Shown: one piece after another, positions 24,561 through 32,228 of the stretch | How the letters are laid out: each line of letters begins with the position of its first letter | Position numbering within the stretch: the first letter of the stretch is position 1 | DNA from: an uncultured Treponema sp. | GTDB taxonomy: Bacteria > Spirochaetota > Spirochaetia > Treponematales > Treponemataceae | Length of the DNA: 38,357 nucleotides | Assembly: GCA_946186185.1 (NCBI GenBank) | Contig: CAMHMJ010000029.1 | Coordinates: 1-38,357, forward strand | Reading direction: 5' to 3' | Program-made: the position numbers and the translations under genes | Notes under the pieces: model-generated | Told to the model about the DNA's origin: nothing | What the model saw: only the letters and a program-made list of their open reading frames with translations | Databases searched by the model: none

Positions 24561-25638
24561 ATTTATAAGGAATAGTTACCGTAACCTGGGTGCCGTCTCC
24601 TTCTTCGGATTTTATGGTTACGGTGGCGTTCATGTTTTCAGCCCTTGTGTAAATGTTTTTTAATCCGAAATGTTTTTTCTTTTTGAGGGCGGTTTTAAGG
24701 TCAAAGCCTTTTCCGTCATCTGAGATTATAATTCTGAAATTTTCTGTGTCGAAGCTTCTGATAAGAACACTTATTGCTTCTGCCTGGGCGTGTTTTATTG
24801 CATTTGCAAGGATTTCCTGTACTATTCTGTAAATGTTCAGGCTTTTTTCCTTTGAAAAAACCAGAAAACGGGGATTGCTCTTTATATCTTCCTGAATGCT
24901 TAAAATTATTTTTATATTGCTGTCCTTCTGATTCATGGAGCACAGCGAAATAAGTGCTTCGAAAATACCTTCGTTCAGGTCCGATGGCGTAAGAGCGTAG
25001 CAGGTGTTACGAACGTCATTTGAGATTTTTTTGCAAAGTTCAACCGTTTTTTCGTCCTCCAGTCTGAACTGAAGTTCCCGCAAATCCTGACAGACTGTGT
25101 CGTGAAGTTCATTGGAGATTCGTTCCCGTTCTGCTTCCTGAGTCTGAATCATCTGCCGGGTGAATGCCTTGTTTTCTTTTTTGCTGTATGATGAAAAACG
25201 GTACAGAATGAACAGTGCCAGGGCAAGAAGAAAGAGAATTATAATAACCGCAATCAGTATTCTGTAGGAATAGAAAAGCTGTTGAAGCTGGAACCTGGAA
25301 ATATTTTTTTGAAGAATTTCCCAGTTTTGCACATTCTGGCTGATTTTTTGATTATCACCATCCCTGATTCCGAGGAGGATGCTTTCATAAATAGTTTTTG
25401 CTTCCGGAAAATAATAGGTAACAGTATCAGAAGGTTTTGATTTTTTTACCTCAAGCGTAAAATCTTCAAAATTCTTTTGAAATTCTTCAGAATTGTCCTT
25501 TTCCAGTGCTGATTCACAATTCAGCCATTTTTGAGTAAGCCCTTCCGGCATAAGCGGCTCTGTCTGTTTTTGAGCTTCATGAGATGCAGCATTAAAACTG
25601 AATATTGCAAGCAGGAGAAGGATTGTAGTTTTTTTCAT
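24559..25638 (-). CDS. NarL-type sensor histidine kinase
   Basis: A 359-residue membrane kinase. A signal peptide (1-19) precedes a ~105-residue helical periplasmic domain that I do not recognise. One membrane segment (about 127-147), a HisKA_3 dimerisation domain with phospho-accepting H179 (E-L-H-D-T-V-C-Q-D-L) and a GHKL ATPase domain follow (N-box 'E-I-L-A-N-A-I-K-H-A', G-box 'D-D-G-K-G-F-D-L'). It is expected to phosphorylate the LuxR-type regulator at 26338-26940. The start chosen is ATG 25638, 6 nt from a TATAAT; an in-frame ATG at 25656 lies upstream of that -10. It is divergent from the ECF-like membrane gene. Confidence 0.9.
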   Translation of the reverse strand: MKKTTILLLLAIFSFNAASHEAQKQTEPLMPEGLTQKWLNCESALEKDNSEEFQKNFEDFTLEVKKSKPSDTVTYYFPEAKTIYESILLGIRDGDNQKISQNVQNWEILQKNISRFQLQQLFYSYRILIAVIIILFLLALALFILYRFSSYSKKENKAFTRQMIQTQEAERERISNELHDTVCQDLRELQFRLEDEKTVELCKKISNDVRNTCYALTPSDLNEGIFEALISLCSMNQKDSNIKIILSIQEDIKSNPRFLVFSKEKSLNIYRIVQEILANAIKHAQAEAISVLIRSFDTENFRIIISDDGKGFDLKTALKKKKHFGLKNIYTRAENMNATVTIKSEEGDGTQVTVTIPYK

Positions 25639-25644
25639 CAGAAA

Positions 25645-25678
25645 ATTATAACACATTTTCCAATATAAATGTTATAAT
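25645..25678. promoter_or_regulatory. Symmetrical divergent promoter with palindrome
   Basis: A perfect 8 bp inverted repeat, TTATAACA (25647-25654) and TGTTATAA (25670-25677), places a TATAAT on each strand: 25650-25645 on the minus strand and 25673-25678 on the plus strand. The minus -10 is 6 nt from the kinase ATG and the plus -10 is 5 nt from the ECF-like ATG, so both mRNAs should be leaderless. Neither side has a good -35, as expected if an activator binding the palindrome drives both. Confidence 0.6.
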
Positions 25679-25683
25679 TAGCT

Positions 25684-26343
25684 ATGTTTTTCCAGTTTGA
25701 GTTATCAAATCGGAAGAGGGTTATTTATTTAGGATTGAGTATTGTCTGTGGTCTAGTCGATTATCTGATTTGCGATTTTGTTGCCTGGGTAAACCATCTG
25801 CCCCTTTTTTGCGACACAATTTTTATTATGGCCTTAAGTTTTTTTGCAGGTCCGTGGTGGGGAGTTCTGTCAGGTTTTTTCTACCATTTAATCGATTTTC
25901 TTCTGACCAGGACGGTGGAACCTGGTCATCTTTTTATTATTTGCCACTTTCTTGCAGCCCTCACGGCAGGTTATTTTAAAATCTGGTTCATAACAGAACA
26001 GGATTCCAGCTTATTAAGATTCATAAAACTTGTAATCCTGAGTATGATTATGTGCCTGGTGATGAGTATTTCCGGCGGAATCATAAGTTATGTTCTGGGA
26101 TTTGTTGAAGCGTACAATGCGGCCAGCAGTCAAACCGATTTTCTTACCTTCCTGTGGCAGAATAAGTTTTCTTCAAAGCTGCTGCTGCAGATTATGGTGC
26201 GCATTCCCGTAAACATTGCGGACCGGTTTATCTGCGTGTTTGCCGCCTGGGGAATATATCTTCTGGGAAAAAAGTTTGTTCTGTATCTAGAAAAGCGCTG
26301 CGGAAAGGATACTGAAAGCCTTGATGAGGCGAAGGACTTATAG
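25684..26343 (+). CDS. Polytopic membrane protein, ECF-transporter S-component-like
   Basis: A 219-residue protein with about six membrane segments, a W-G-V-L-S-G-F-F-Y-H loop and a length typical of ECF substrate-binding (S) components. No ECF ATPase or T component lies nearby, so it may borrow a shared energising module or act as a membrane sensor for the two-component genes that flank it. It is divergent from the kinase across the symmetrical promoter. It converges on the response regulator with the stops touching (TTATAG). The ATG has no Shine-Dalgarno. Family assignment is moderate and the ligand is unknown. Confidence 0.6.
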   Translation: MFFQFELSNRKRVIYLGLSIVCGLVDYLICDFVAWVNHLPLFCDTIFIMALSFFAGPWWGVLSGFFYHLIDFLLTRTVEPGHLFIICHFLAALTAGYFKIWFITEQDSSLLRFIKLVILSMIMCLVMSISGGIISYVLGFVEAYNAASSQTDFLTFLWQNKFSSKLLLQIMVRIPVNIADRFICVFAAWGIYLLGKKFVLYLEKRCGKDTESLDEAKDL

Positions 26344-26940
26344 CATTTTTTCCAGGTCGTACCTGTTTTTTACATTGAACTTATCGAAGATGCGGGAAAC
26401 ATAATTTTCTACGCTCCTTTTTGAAAGAAGGAGCTTTTCTGCAATTACTTCGTTTGGAAGGTGTTCAGAAATTAAATCCAGAATTTCCCGTTCTCTTTTT
26501 GTAAGAGTAATAAGAATTCCGCTTACATACATCATGTCACCGACAAGATCTTTCTGAATGTAGGTTTCGTCCCGGGAAATTGCCCGGACTGCTTCAAGAA
26601 TTTCGCTTTTGTCGGCATTTTTGGAGAGAAAGCCCTTAATTTTGTGTTCCATGGTTTTTACGATAAATCCCGCATTGGAATAGGACGTATACATCAGACA
26701 TTTTATTCCCCGAGAGACAAGAAAATCTGCGCAGTCAAAGCCGCTTTCTTTTTCAAGTTTTATATCTGTGAGTACTACCAGTTTTTTTAGTTCCGGTTCG
26801 TTTCTTGAATTTATGAAGTCTGCAAGTTCTTTCTTTGTCTTGCAGGATTTTGAGAAACGGATATCCTGAGTTTCTGAAAACACTTTTTCCAGACCAAGGC
26901 TGATCATTTCGTGATCGTCCACACTGATTACTTCAATCAT
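26338..26940 (-). CDS. NarL/LuxR-type response regulator
   Basis: A 200-residue regulator: a receiver domain with D8-D9, phospho-acceptor D59 (V-L-T-D-I-K) and a lysine in 'F-L-S-K-N-A', then a LuxR helix-turn-helix ('L-T-K-R-E-R-E-I-L-D-L-I' and 'L-L-L-S-K-R-S-V-E-N-Y-V'). It is the natural partner of the kinase at 24559-25638, and the pair encloses the ECF-like gene. The ATG has no Shine-Dalgarno and lies 6 nt from TAAAAT. A candidate target is the palindrome at 25647-25677. Confidence 0.92.
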   Translation of the reverse strand: MIEVISVDDHEMISLGLEKVFSETQDIRFSKSCKTKKELADFINSRNEPELKKLVVLTDIKLEKESGFDCADFLVSRGIKCLMYTSYSNAGFIVKTMEHKIKGFLSKNADKSEILEAVRAISRDETYIQKDLVGDMMYVSGILITLTKREREILDLISEHLPNEVIAEKLLLSKRSVENYVSRIFDKFNVKNRYDLEKML

Positions 26941-26946
26941 AATTCA

Positions 26947-26952
26947 ATTTTA
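26947..26952 (-). promoter_or_regulatory. -10 box of the response regulator, leaderless
   Basis: TAAAAT on the minus strand followed by exactly 6 nt and the ATG. No recognisable -35 is present; the spacer region is A/T-rich. Confidence 0.5.
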
Positions 26953-27066
26953 CAACATAAAATGAAAAAATATATAGAGAAAACTCACAAAAAAAATGAC
27001 TTGAATTGCAGTGCTTTTTTTGAGTTTCCATTGAATACAGATAGATTTTATGGAGTTACAATTTCT

Positions 27067-27095
27067 TTAGAAAACTTCGAGAGGGAATCTATATA
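27067..27095 (+). promoter_or_regulatory. Promoter of the zinc-finger membrane protein
   Basis: TTAGAA (27067-27072), a 17 bp spacer and TATATA (27090-27095). The predicted leader is about 42 nt and carries GGAGG before ATG 27144, so this gene is conventionally led. Confidence 0.5.
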
Positions 27096-27143
27096 AATAA
27101 GCCGGCGGACATTCGGTTTATCCGATAAAACGTGGAGGAAAAT

Positions 27144-27920
27144 ATGGGATTATTAAATGCAGAACCAAGACGGTTTGCAGGTGTAAGCTATGATACAAAT
27201 TGTGCAAATTGCGGTGCCTTTATCCCAAAGAGCACACCTATATGGGACTGGGGTGCTGTCTGGTCAGATGGCAGTTCTGATCACTACTGTTCAAAACAAT
27301 GTGCTCTTGCTGCTCATGGACAGGGAGGGGGAAGTTCCAGCGGTTCAAGCGGCGGTTCTGGAGGCAGTGTTCTTGGTGGTATTGCCGGCGGAATAGCAAG
27401 TGCGGCTGCAGCAAGAAAAGCAGAAAAAGAAGCTCAGGAACAAGCTGAACAGGCTATAAGAGAAGCAAAACATAAAGCTGCAATGCAGACAATCAAGAAT
27501 TTCCAGTTTGATTATAGCAGTGAAGATAGCTTTAACCGCAGTGCAATTACTTTCCTTGATGAATACAATACCTGTAATGCGGGACTTATGGCAGATAACG
27601 AATACAAAAAGGTTTATACAAAGCGAGTAAAATCTGAACTCAAGATTCTGAAGAATCAAAATCCTGCTTATGCAGAAAAACTTGAAAACCTTTTTGCCCA
27701 GGCTCGAGCAGAAATGAAAAAGAAATTGACGAAAAAACTCATTGCTTCTGCTATTGTTTTTGGAGTTACAGTTATTTTAGGTCTAATATGGGGAATTTCC
27801 GGCGTGACGGAGGATGTTACTGCTGGAGTGGGACTTGGAGCAGGTTTATTAGCCGGTTTTATTTTCAGTACTCTTCCTCAGATGGGATTTTCCAACAACA
27901 GGCGGGAAGATAACGAATAA
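27144..27920 (+). CDS. Zinc-finger / coiled-coil / membrane protein of unknown function
   Basis: A 258-residue protein. Residues 20-53 hold C-x-x-C and C-x-x-x-C (C20, C23, C49, C53), a treble-clef-like zinc site. A Gly/Ser-rich linker (about 60-80), a charged Ala/Glu/Lys coiled coil (about 95-120), a helical region (125-200) and two membrane segments near the C-terminus (about 203-225 and 230-245) follow. There is no signal peptide, so the zinc end should face the cytoplasm. The start is ATG 27144 with GGAGG; a GTG at 27132 is part of that ribosome site. I do not recognise a family. It is a single gene with its own promoter and terminator. Confidence 0.75.
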   Translation: MGLLNAEPRRFAGVSYDTNCANCGAFIPKSTPIWDWGAVWSDGSSDHYCSKQCALAAHGQGGGSSSGSSGGSGGSVLGGIAGGIASAAAARKAEKEAQEQAEQAIREAKHKAAMQTIKNFQFDYSSEDSFNRSAITFLDEYNTCNAGLMADNEYKKVYTKRVKSELKILKNQNPAYAEKLENLFAQARAEMKKKLTKKLIASAIVFGVTVILGLIWGISGVTEDVTAGVGLGAGLLAGFIFSTLPQMGFSNNRREDNE

Positions 27921-27930
27921 AAATGAAAAG

Positions 27931-27972
27931 CTTGCAGGAATCTGGAAACAGGTTCCTGTAAGTATTTTTTTT
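27931..27972 (+). terminator. Strong Rho-independent terminator
   Basis: A 14 bp stem (CTTGCAGGAATCTG with CAGGTTCCTGTAAG, two G-U pairs) closed by GAAA and followed by eight T residues, 10 nt after the zinc-protein stop. The tail stops just short of the converging prmC stop. Confidence 0.92.
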
Positions 27973-27978
27973 GTAAAT

Positions 27979-28905
27979 CTATTTCACCGCTTCAGTGACC
28001 CGAAGCTGTCCTTCAAGGTCGCGGTGAATCCTTATGTTTCTGAAGCCTTCCTTTTCTGCAAGACGGGCGTTTTCTTCGGCGTTGTATTCTCCGGTTTCCA
28101 TTAAAACCACCCCATTATGAACAAGGTGCTCCTTCGCCTGAGGCCACAGGCTTCTGATGAGTTCAAGTCCGTTTCCATTCTCATTTGTTATCCCCAAAAT
28201 ATTTACGTCTCCGTCTAAGGCAAGCCTCGGCTCCCTTCGGCCGTCTTTAAGTAATTCCGTAGTCATTTTTGAAGGAACGTAGGGCGGGTTCGTAAGAATT
28301 ATGTCGAAGGTGTATTCTACTTCGGAAAAGAGGTTTGTGTTTATAAAGCGGATTTCATCGACTTCCTCTGGCGGAAGAAGTCGGTTTGCGTTTTGCCGGG
28401 CAATTTCAAGGGCGCCGCCGCTTATGTCGCAGAGGGTAAGCTTGGGAAGGTAGCCTGATGGAATCTTGTACTCTTCAATAAGCTGCTTTAAAACCGAAAG
28501 GCCTATGCACCCGCTTCCTGTGCACATGTCGCAGATTGAAAGAACGATTCCGGGGCGGGCGTCCATTTTCTGTAGAATTACATCCAGCGCCTTTTCCACT
28601 AGGATTTCCGTGTCCGGCTTAGGAATCAGAACGTCCGGCGTTACAATAAAGTCGTAGCCGTAAAACTCTTTGTGACCAGTTATGTATGCAACCGGAAGCC
28701 CTGTTGTGCGTTTTTTAATTGCGTCTCGTAAAATCTCTTCTTCGTCCGCCGAAAGTTCTCTGGAAGTGTTTAGGAGAAGCTCTGTTTTACTCATCTTTAG
28801 AAAATGCTCTAAGAGTACAGAAACGTCCAGCGCCGGACTAGGCGACGGTCTTTTAGAGGAAGAAAGTTCTTTTATGGCGAATGTCTTAAATTGCTGGATG
28901 GTCAT
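27979..28905 (-). CDS. prmC: Release factor glutamine methyltransferase PrmC (HemK)
   Basis: A 308-residue SAM-dependent methyltransferase that modifies the GGQ glutamine of release factors. SAM motif I is D-M-C-T-G-S-G-C-I-G (126-135). The catalytic motif N-P-P-Y is at 206-209, within L-T-N-P-P-Y-V-P. The N-terminal helical substrate-binding domain is present, as is the typical 'P-V-A-Y-I-T-G-H-K-E-F-Y-G' linker. It lies behind prfA, its substrate gene, as in many bacteria. The ATG has no Shine-Dalgarno; the 100 nt gap from prfA is filled with GC-rich hairpins. Confidence 0.93.
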   Translation of the reverse strand: MTIQQFKTFAIKELSSSKRPSPSPALDVSVLLEHFLKMSKTELLLNTSRELSADEEEILRDAIKKRTTGLPVAYITGHKEFYGYDFIVTPDVLIPKPDTEILVEKALDVILQKMDARPGIVLSICDMCTGSGCIGLSVLKQLIEEYKIPSGYLPKLTLCDISGGALEIARQNANRLLPPEEVDEIRFINTNLFSEVEYTFDIILTNPPYVPSKMTTELLKDGRREPRLALDGDVNILGITNENGNGLELIRSLWPQAKEHLVHNGVVLMETGEYNAEENARLAEKEGFRNIRIHRDLEGQLRVTEAVK

Positions 28906-28918
28906 ATTCGGGGGCGTT

Positions 28919-28989
28919 GCGGGGGATTATACCCCCGCTAGAAGGGGTAGCCCGCAACGAAGTGCGGGCGAGGGGGAGGCTTCCCCCTC
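28919..28989. repeat. Cluster of three perfect GC-rich hairpins between prfA and prmC
   Basis: GCGGGGG-ATTATA-CCCCCGC (28919-28938), GCCCGCA-ACGAAG-TGCGGGC (28950-28969) and GAGGGGGA-GGCT-TCCCCCTC (28970-28989). The last is followed on the plus strand by a T-rich run (28991-29001), so terminator polarity opposes the genes on both sides. It could stop antisense transcription into prfA, or shape the prfA-prmC message. Confidence 0.8.
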
Positions 28990-29005
28990 CTTATTTTTTT
29001 TGTGT

Positions 29006-30097
29006 TTAGTCTGAGCTCAATCCCGTGATGTCGGCCTTAAGCTGCTCTTCCTTTGCGTAAACGTTCAGGGCGTCCAGCATGTCGTCCATATCACCCATCA
29101 TAAATGCCGGAAGGTTGTGCTGGCTGTAGTTGATGCGGTGGTCTGTTACGCGGTCCTGCGGATAGTTGTAGGTGCGGATTTTTTCGCTTCGGGCGCCGCT
29201 TCCAACCATGCTGCTTCGAGCTGCTGCGCGTTCTGCCTGCTTTTTGCTTTCTTCAAGGTCAAAAAGTCGGGCGCGGAGTACTCGGAAGGCCTTTTCCTTG
29301 TTTTTAATCTGGCTTTTTTCGTCCTGCTGGATAACTACGATTCCGGTTGGAATATGGGTAAGTCGAACGGCTGAGTCGGTTGTGTTAACGCACTGTCCGC
29401 CAGGGCCGCCGGCTCGCATTACATCAACGCGAACGTCTCCGTCCTTGATTTCAATTTCAGTTTCTTCAGCTTCAGGAAGAACCGCAACGGTTACAGTTGA
29501 AGTCTGGAGTCGTCCCTGGCTTTCAGTTACAGGAACTCGCTGAACCCGGTGAACGCCAGATTCCCAGCGCAAAGTTCCGTAAACAAATTTTCCGCTGATG
29601 GAAGTTACGATTTTGTTAAAACCACCGACTTCAGTTTCCTGGGCTTCCATTGTTTCTGTTTTCCAGCCCTTGCGATCTGCAAGGTGGCAGTACATTTCCC
29701 ACAGGTCTCGGACGAAAAGGCTGGCTTCGTCACCGCCTGCTGCGGAGCGGAGTTCAAGAATAATATTTTTTTCATCAAGAGGATCCGGCGGAACCAGCTT
29801 TAATTTTATGTCTTCTTCCAGTTTTGGCTGCTTTTCTTCAAGTTCCTTTAATTCTTCGCGGGCCATTTCTTTCATTTCAGGGTCGTCTTCGGCAGTAATC
29901 ATTTCTTTTGCTTCCTGAATGCCGTTCAAAACCCGTTTGTATTCGTCGTAGAGGGCGCACAGCTCAGTCAAATAGCCGTGTTCACGCATTGTGTCCTTGT
30001 ATTTTTTCTGATCCTTAACAAGATTCGGGTCTAAAATCAACTGCTGCACTTCTTCATATCTTTTAGCGCAGTCTTCAAGTTTCTTCAGTAAATCCAT
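29006..30097 (-). CDS. prfA: Peptide chain release factor 1
   Basis: A 363-residue RF1 that ends translation at UAA and UAG. The stop-codon-reading tripeptide is P-V-T (189-191; P-x-T in RF1) and the peptidyl-hydrolysis loop G-G-Q is at 233-235, inside the usual R-A-G-G-P-G-G-Q motif. The N-terminal coiled-coil domain and the lysine/arginine-rich 'S-E-K-I-R-T-Y-N-Y-P-Q' region are normal. It is upstream of prmC, which methylates its Gln235. The ATG has no Shine-Dalgarno and follows the -10 by 6 nt. Confidence 0.96.
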   Translation of the reverse strand: MDLLKKLEDCAKRYEEVQQLILDPNLVKDQKKYKDTMREHGYLTELCALYDEYKRVLNGIQEAKEMITAEDDPEMKEMAREELKELEEKQPKLEEDIKLKLVPPDPLDEKNIILELRSAAGGDEASLFVRDLWEMYCHLADRKGWKTETMEAQETEVGGFNKIVTSISGKFVYGTLRWESGVHRVQRVPVTESQGRLQTSTVTVAVLPEAEETEIEIKDGDVRVDVMRAGGPGGQCVNTTDSAVRLTHIPTGIVVIQQDEKSQIKNKEKAFRVLRARLFDLEESKKQAERAAARSSMVGSGARSEKIRTYNYPQDRVTDHRINYSQHNLPAFMMGDMDDMLDALNVYAKEEQLKADITGLSSD

Positions 30098-30103
30098 AGC
30101 GAG

Positions 30104-30132
30104 ATATTACTAAATATATGGAAGAATTTCAA
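30104..30132 (-). promoter_or_regulatory. prfA promoter, leaderless
   Basis: TTGAAA (30132-30127), a 17 bp spacer and TAATAT (30109-30104) on the minus strand, then 6 nt to the ATG, so transcription should start on the A of the start codon. Confidence 0.7.
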
Positions 30133-30225
30133 TTATTTTGGGGAAGGATTATACTTTGAGGTGGAAAGGGTTCCAAAAATCTTCATTGTCAAAAATCTTC
30201 AGTTTCCTACATCTCCATTTAGTGC

Positions 30226-30231
30226 TATAAT
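30226..30231 (+). promoter_or_regulatory. Candidate -10 box of the nuclease gene
   Basis: TATAAT 32 nt before ATG 30264. The -35 region (around 30203-30208) is not recognisable. The implied leader is about 26 nt and includes the AGGGGA ribosome site. Confidence 0.4.
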
Positions 30232-30263
30232 CTTTTCAATTGGGGAGTTACGAGGGGAAAATT

Positions 30264-32093
30264 ATGGCAGAAAAGAAATCTGGAACAAAAACGGACTCAG
30301 CTTCTTACGGAAAGACTGTCCCGGTAACAAAATCGGAAAAGAAAACAGGCGCTTCTTCAAAAGAAAAGGCTTCCAGCACAAAGACAACTGAAAATTCAAA
30401 AAAAACTGCTGCTTCAAACAATGTGAAAGAGAAGCAGGAGACTAAAAAAACTGGTGAAAAGCCGGCTGCTTCAACTAAGACGGCGGAAAAGTCTGATGCT
30501 AAAAAGACGGTTGAAGCTGATAAAAAGCCTGTGGCTTCGAAGAAATCTGACGAAAAAGCCGTAAAGGCTCCGGAAAAGAAAAATACAACTTCTGAAAAGT
30601 CGGCTTCAGAAAAGAAGGCTGCTTCGAAGGCTGATAAGCCGGCCGCTTCTAAAACCGCGGCATCTTCCAAACCGGAACGCAAAGCAATTTCGGTAACCGT
30701 GAAGGGCGGAAACAAGACCAGCTCCAAAAATGACGAAAAGTCTGGTGCTTCCGGCAAATCTGCGTCAAAAACGACTGCCCCGGAAGATTCGTCTGCTGGA
30801 CGCGCAACCGACAAGTCTGCAGAAAACACAGTCAACCGCCCGGAAGACCAGTCCCGCGGTGGGGCAGACCAATCAACCGGTCGCTCGAACAATTCATCTG
30901 ACTCCTCTTCTGCCGGTCAGTCCACCTCCGAAAAAGAGCTTACCACCAGGAAAATCGTCATAAATAAAAAGACTGTTTCGGAAGCTGCAAAAAAGCTTCC
31001 TAAGCCGAAAGGTCCTTTCATCGTTTTGTATGCTTTCATTCTGGCGGTTGCCCTGGTTTTTACGGGAGTTTACTTTTTCCGGCCGGATATCTGGAACGAA
31101 GGCGTAACCCGTTTTGACGATTTCCTTTTCAGCATGGGAATCCGCCTTGAGGTTGAAATCGACCTGGAGGATGAGCCGGAAACTGAACCGGACACGGAGC
31201 TTGCTTCCGAAACCCGCGGAAAATCCGGCGAAAACTCAACCGGCGCTTCTCCTGCAAACACAGCTTCCACCACACCAGCTTCCAAGAATGTCTTAAGCAA
31301 AAGCGGCACTTCTAAGCCTCTGACGGCGGAAAATCTTTCCCTCTATTTTGGAAATCCTACGGACGCAACGGTTGAGGTAAAGAACGCCAAAAATTATCTT
31401 GTGGAAAAGGTACAGTTTTCTATGTCATATAACTCCGAAAAGCTCATCCCAAACTGGGTAATGTGGCACCTTGCTGGGGGCGATGTGGGCTCTGCGGAGC
31501 GGGGGAACGATTTCCGCCCGGACGAAACCCTTCCGAAGGATTTTTACGCCGTTAAGAAAGCCGACTATCAGTACATGAAATACGGCTTTGACCGTGGGCA
31601 TGTCTGTCCTTCAGCCGACAGAACCTCATCCGCAAAGGATAACAGCGAAACCTTCCTTATGACCAACATGATTCCTCAGTCCCCGAACTGTAACCGCAAT
31701 GTGTGGAAAAATCTTGAAGCCTACGAACGAAGCCTTGCCTTAAGCGGAAACGAGCTTTACATCATCGCAGGTCCTTACGGAAAGGGCGGAACCAGCGACC
31801 GCGGAAGCTTCAAGTCCATCAAGCTTAAAAACGGACAGCAGATTGAAGTTCCATCCCACTGCTGGAAGATTATCATGATTCTTCCTGAAGGAAAGAACGA
31901 CGTTTCCCGGGTAAACGAAGATACAAAGGTTCTGGCAGCCTTCATTCCCAATGATCAGGAATGTGCTTCAAAAACCTGGGATGCCTACATCACAAATGTT
32001 GATTATATAGAAGAAAAGACCTCTTACGACTTCTTTGCCATTCTTGAAGACAGCATTGAAGATGCCATAGAGGAGTCGAAGTACGCGCTGTAA
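30264..32093 (+). CDS. Membrane-tethered NUC1/EndA-type nonspecific nuclease with lysine-rich tail
   Basis: A 609-residue protein. Residues 1-235 are low-complexity Lys/Ala/Ser/Glu/Thr, rather like histone H1. One membrane segment follows (about 252-272) with no cleavable signal, so the basic tail should be cytoplasmic and the rest outside. After an acidic/serine linker, residues about 370-600 form a DNA/RNA nonspecific endonuclease domain. Its catalytic D-R-G-H is at 443-446, with 'T-N-M-I-P-Q' and 'N-x-x-x-W-x-x-L-E' nearby. The beta-beta-alpha-Me active site uses His and Mg2+. The start is ATG 30264 with AGGGGA; an ATG at 30240 lacks a site. Likely roles are nutrient scavenging or DNA-trap degradation. 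Confidence 0.88.
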   Translation: MAEKKSGTKTDSASYGKTVPVTKSEKKTGASSKEKASSTKTTENSKKTAASNNVKEKQETKKTGEKPAASTKTAEKSDAKKTVEADKKPVASKKSDEKAVKAPEKKNTTSEKSASEKKAASKADKPAASKTAASSKPERKAISVTVKGGNKTSSKNDEKSGASGKSASKTTAPEDSSAGRATDKSAENTVNRPEDQSRGGADQSTGRSNNSSDSSSAGQSTSEKELTTRKIVINKKTVSEAAKKLPKPKGPFIVLYAFILAVALVFTGVYFFRPDIWNEGVTRFDDFLFSMGIRLEVEIDLEDEPETEPDTELASETRGKSGENSTGASPANTASTTPASKNVLSKSGTSKPLTAENLSLYFGNPTDATVEVKNAKNYLVEKVQFSMSYNSEKLIPNWVMWHLAGGDVGSAERGNDFRPDETLPKDFYAVKKADYQYMKYGFDRGHVCPSADRTSSAKDNSETFLMTNMIPQSPNCNRNVWKNLEAYERSLALSGNELYIIAGPYGKGGTSDRGSFKSIKLKNGQQIEVPSHCWKIIMILPEGKNDVSRVNEDTKVLAAFIPNDQECASKTWDAYITNVDYIEEKTSYDFFAILEDSIEDAIEESKYAL

Positions 32094-32180
32094 GGCTGCG
32101 TGGAGGAAAACAGCCGGCGCTTTCGCATATACTAACCAGACGGAAGCCCGGAGTTTCTTCTGAAAAACTGAACTAATAAT

Positions 32181-32208
32181 TTGCATTTTAACTAACTTGT
32201 GTTAAAAT
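32181..32208 (+). promoter_or_regulatory. Promoter of the GHKL-HDOD gene
   Basis: TTGCAT (32181-32186), a 16 bp spacer and TAAAAT (32203-32208), giving a leader of about 14 nt with AAGG before ATG 32229. Confidence 0.55.
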
Positions 32209-32228
32209 TATCTTATTAAGGCTTTTGT

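Noticed and set aside
26911..27096. Possible 61-residue gene after the response-regulator start
   Set aside because: It starts inside the regulator gene on the other strand and has no ribosome site; a shorter internal ATG also lacks one.
27121..27128. TCCGATAA resembling a sigma28 -10 before the zinc-finger gene
   Set aside because: There is no TAAA at the required 15 bp upstream, and the ribosome site follows it too closely for a normal leader.
28926..28931. TATAAT (minus strand) as a prmC promoter
   Set aside because: It is the loop of a perfect GC stem and has no -35 at 16-18 bp; it was kept as hairpin structure only.
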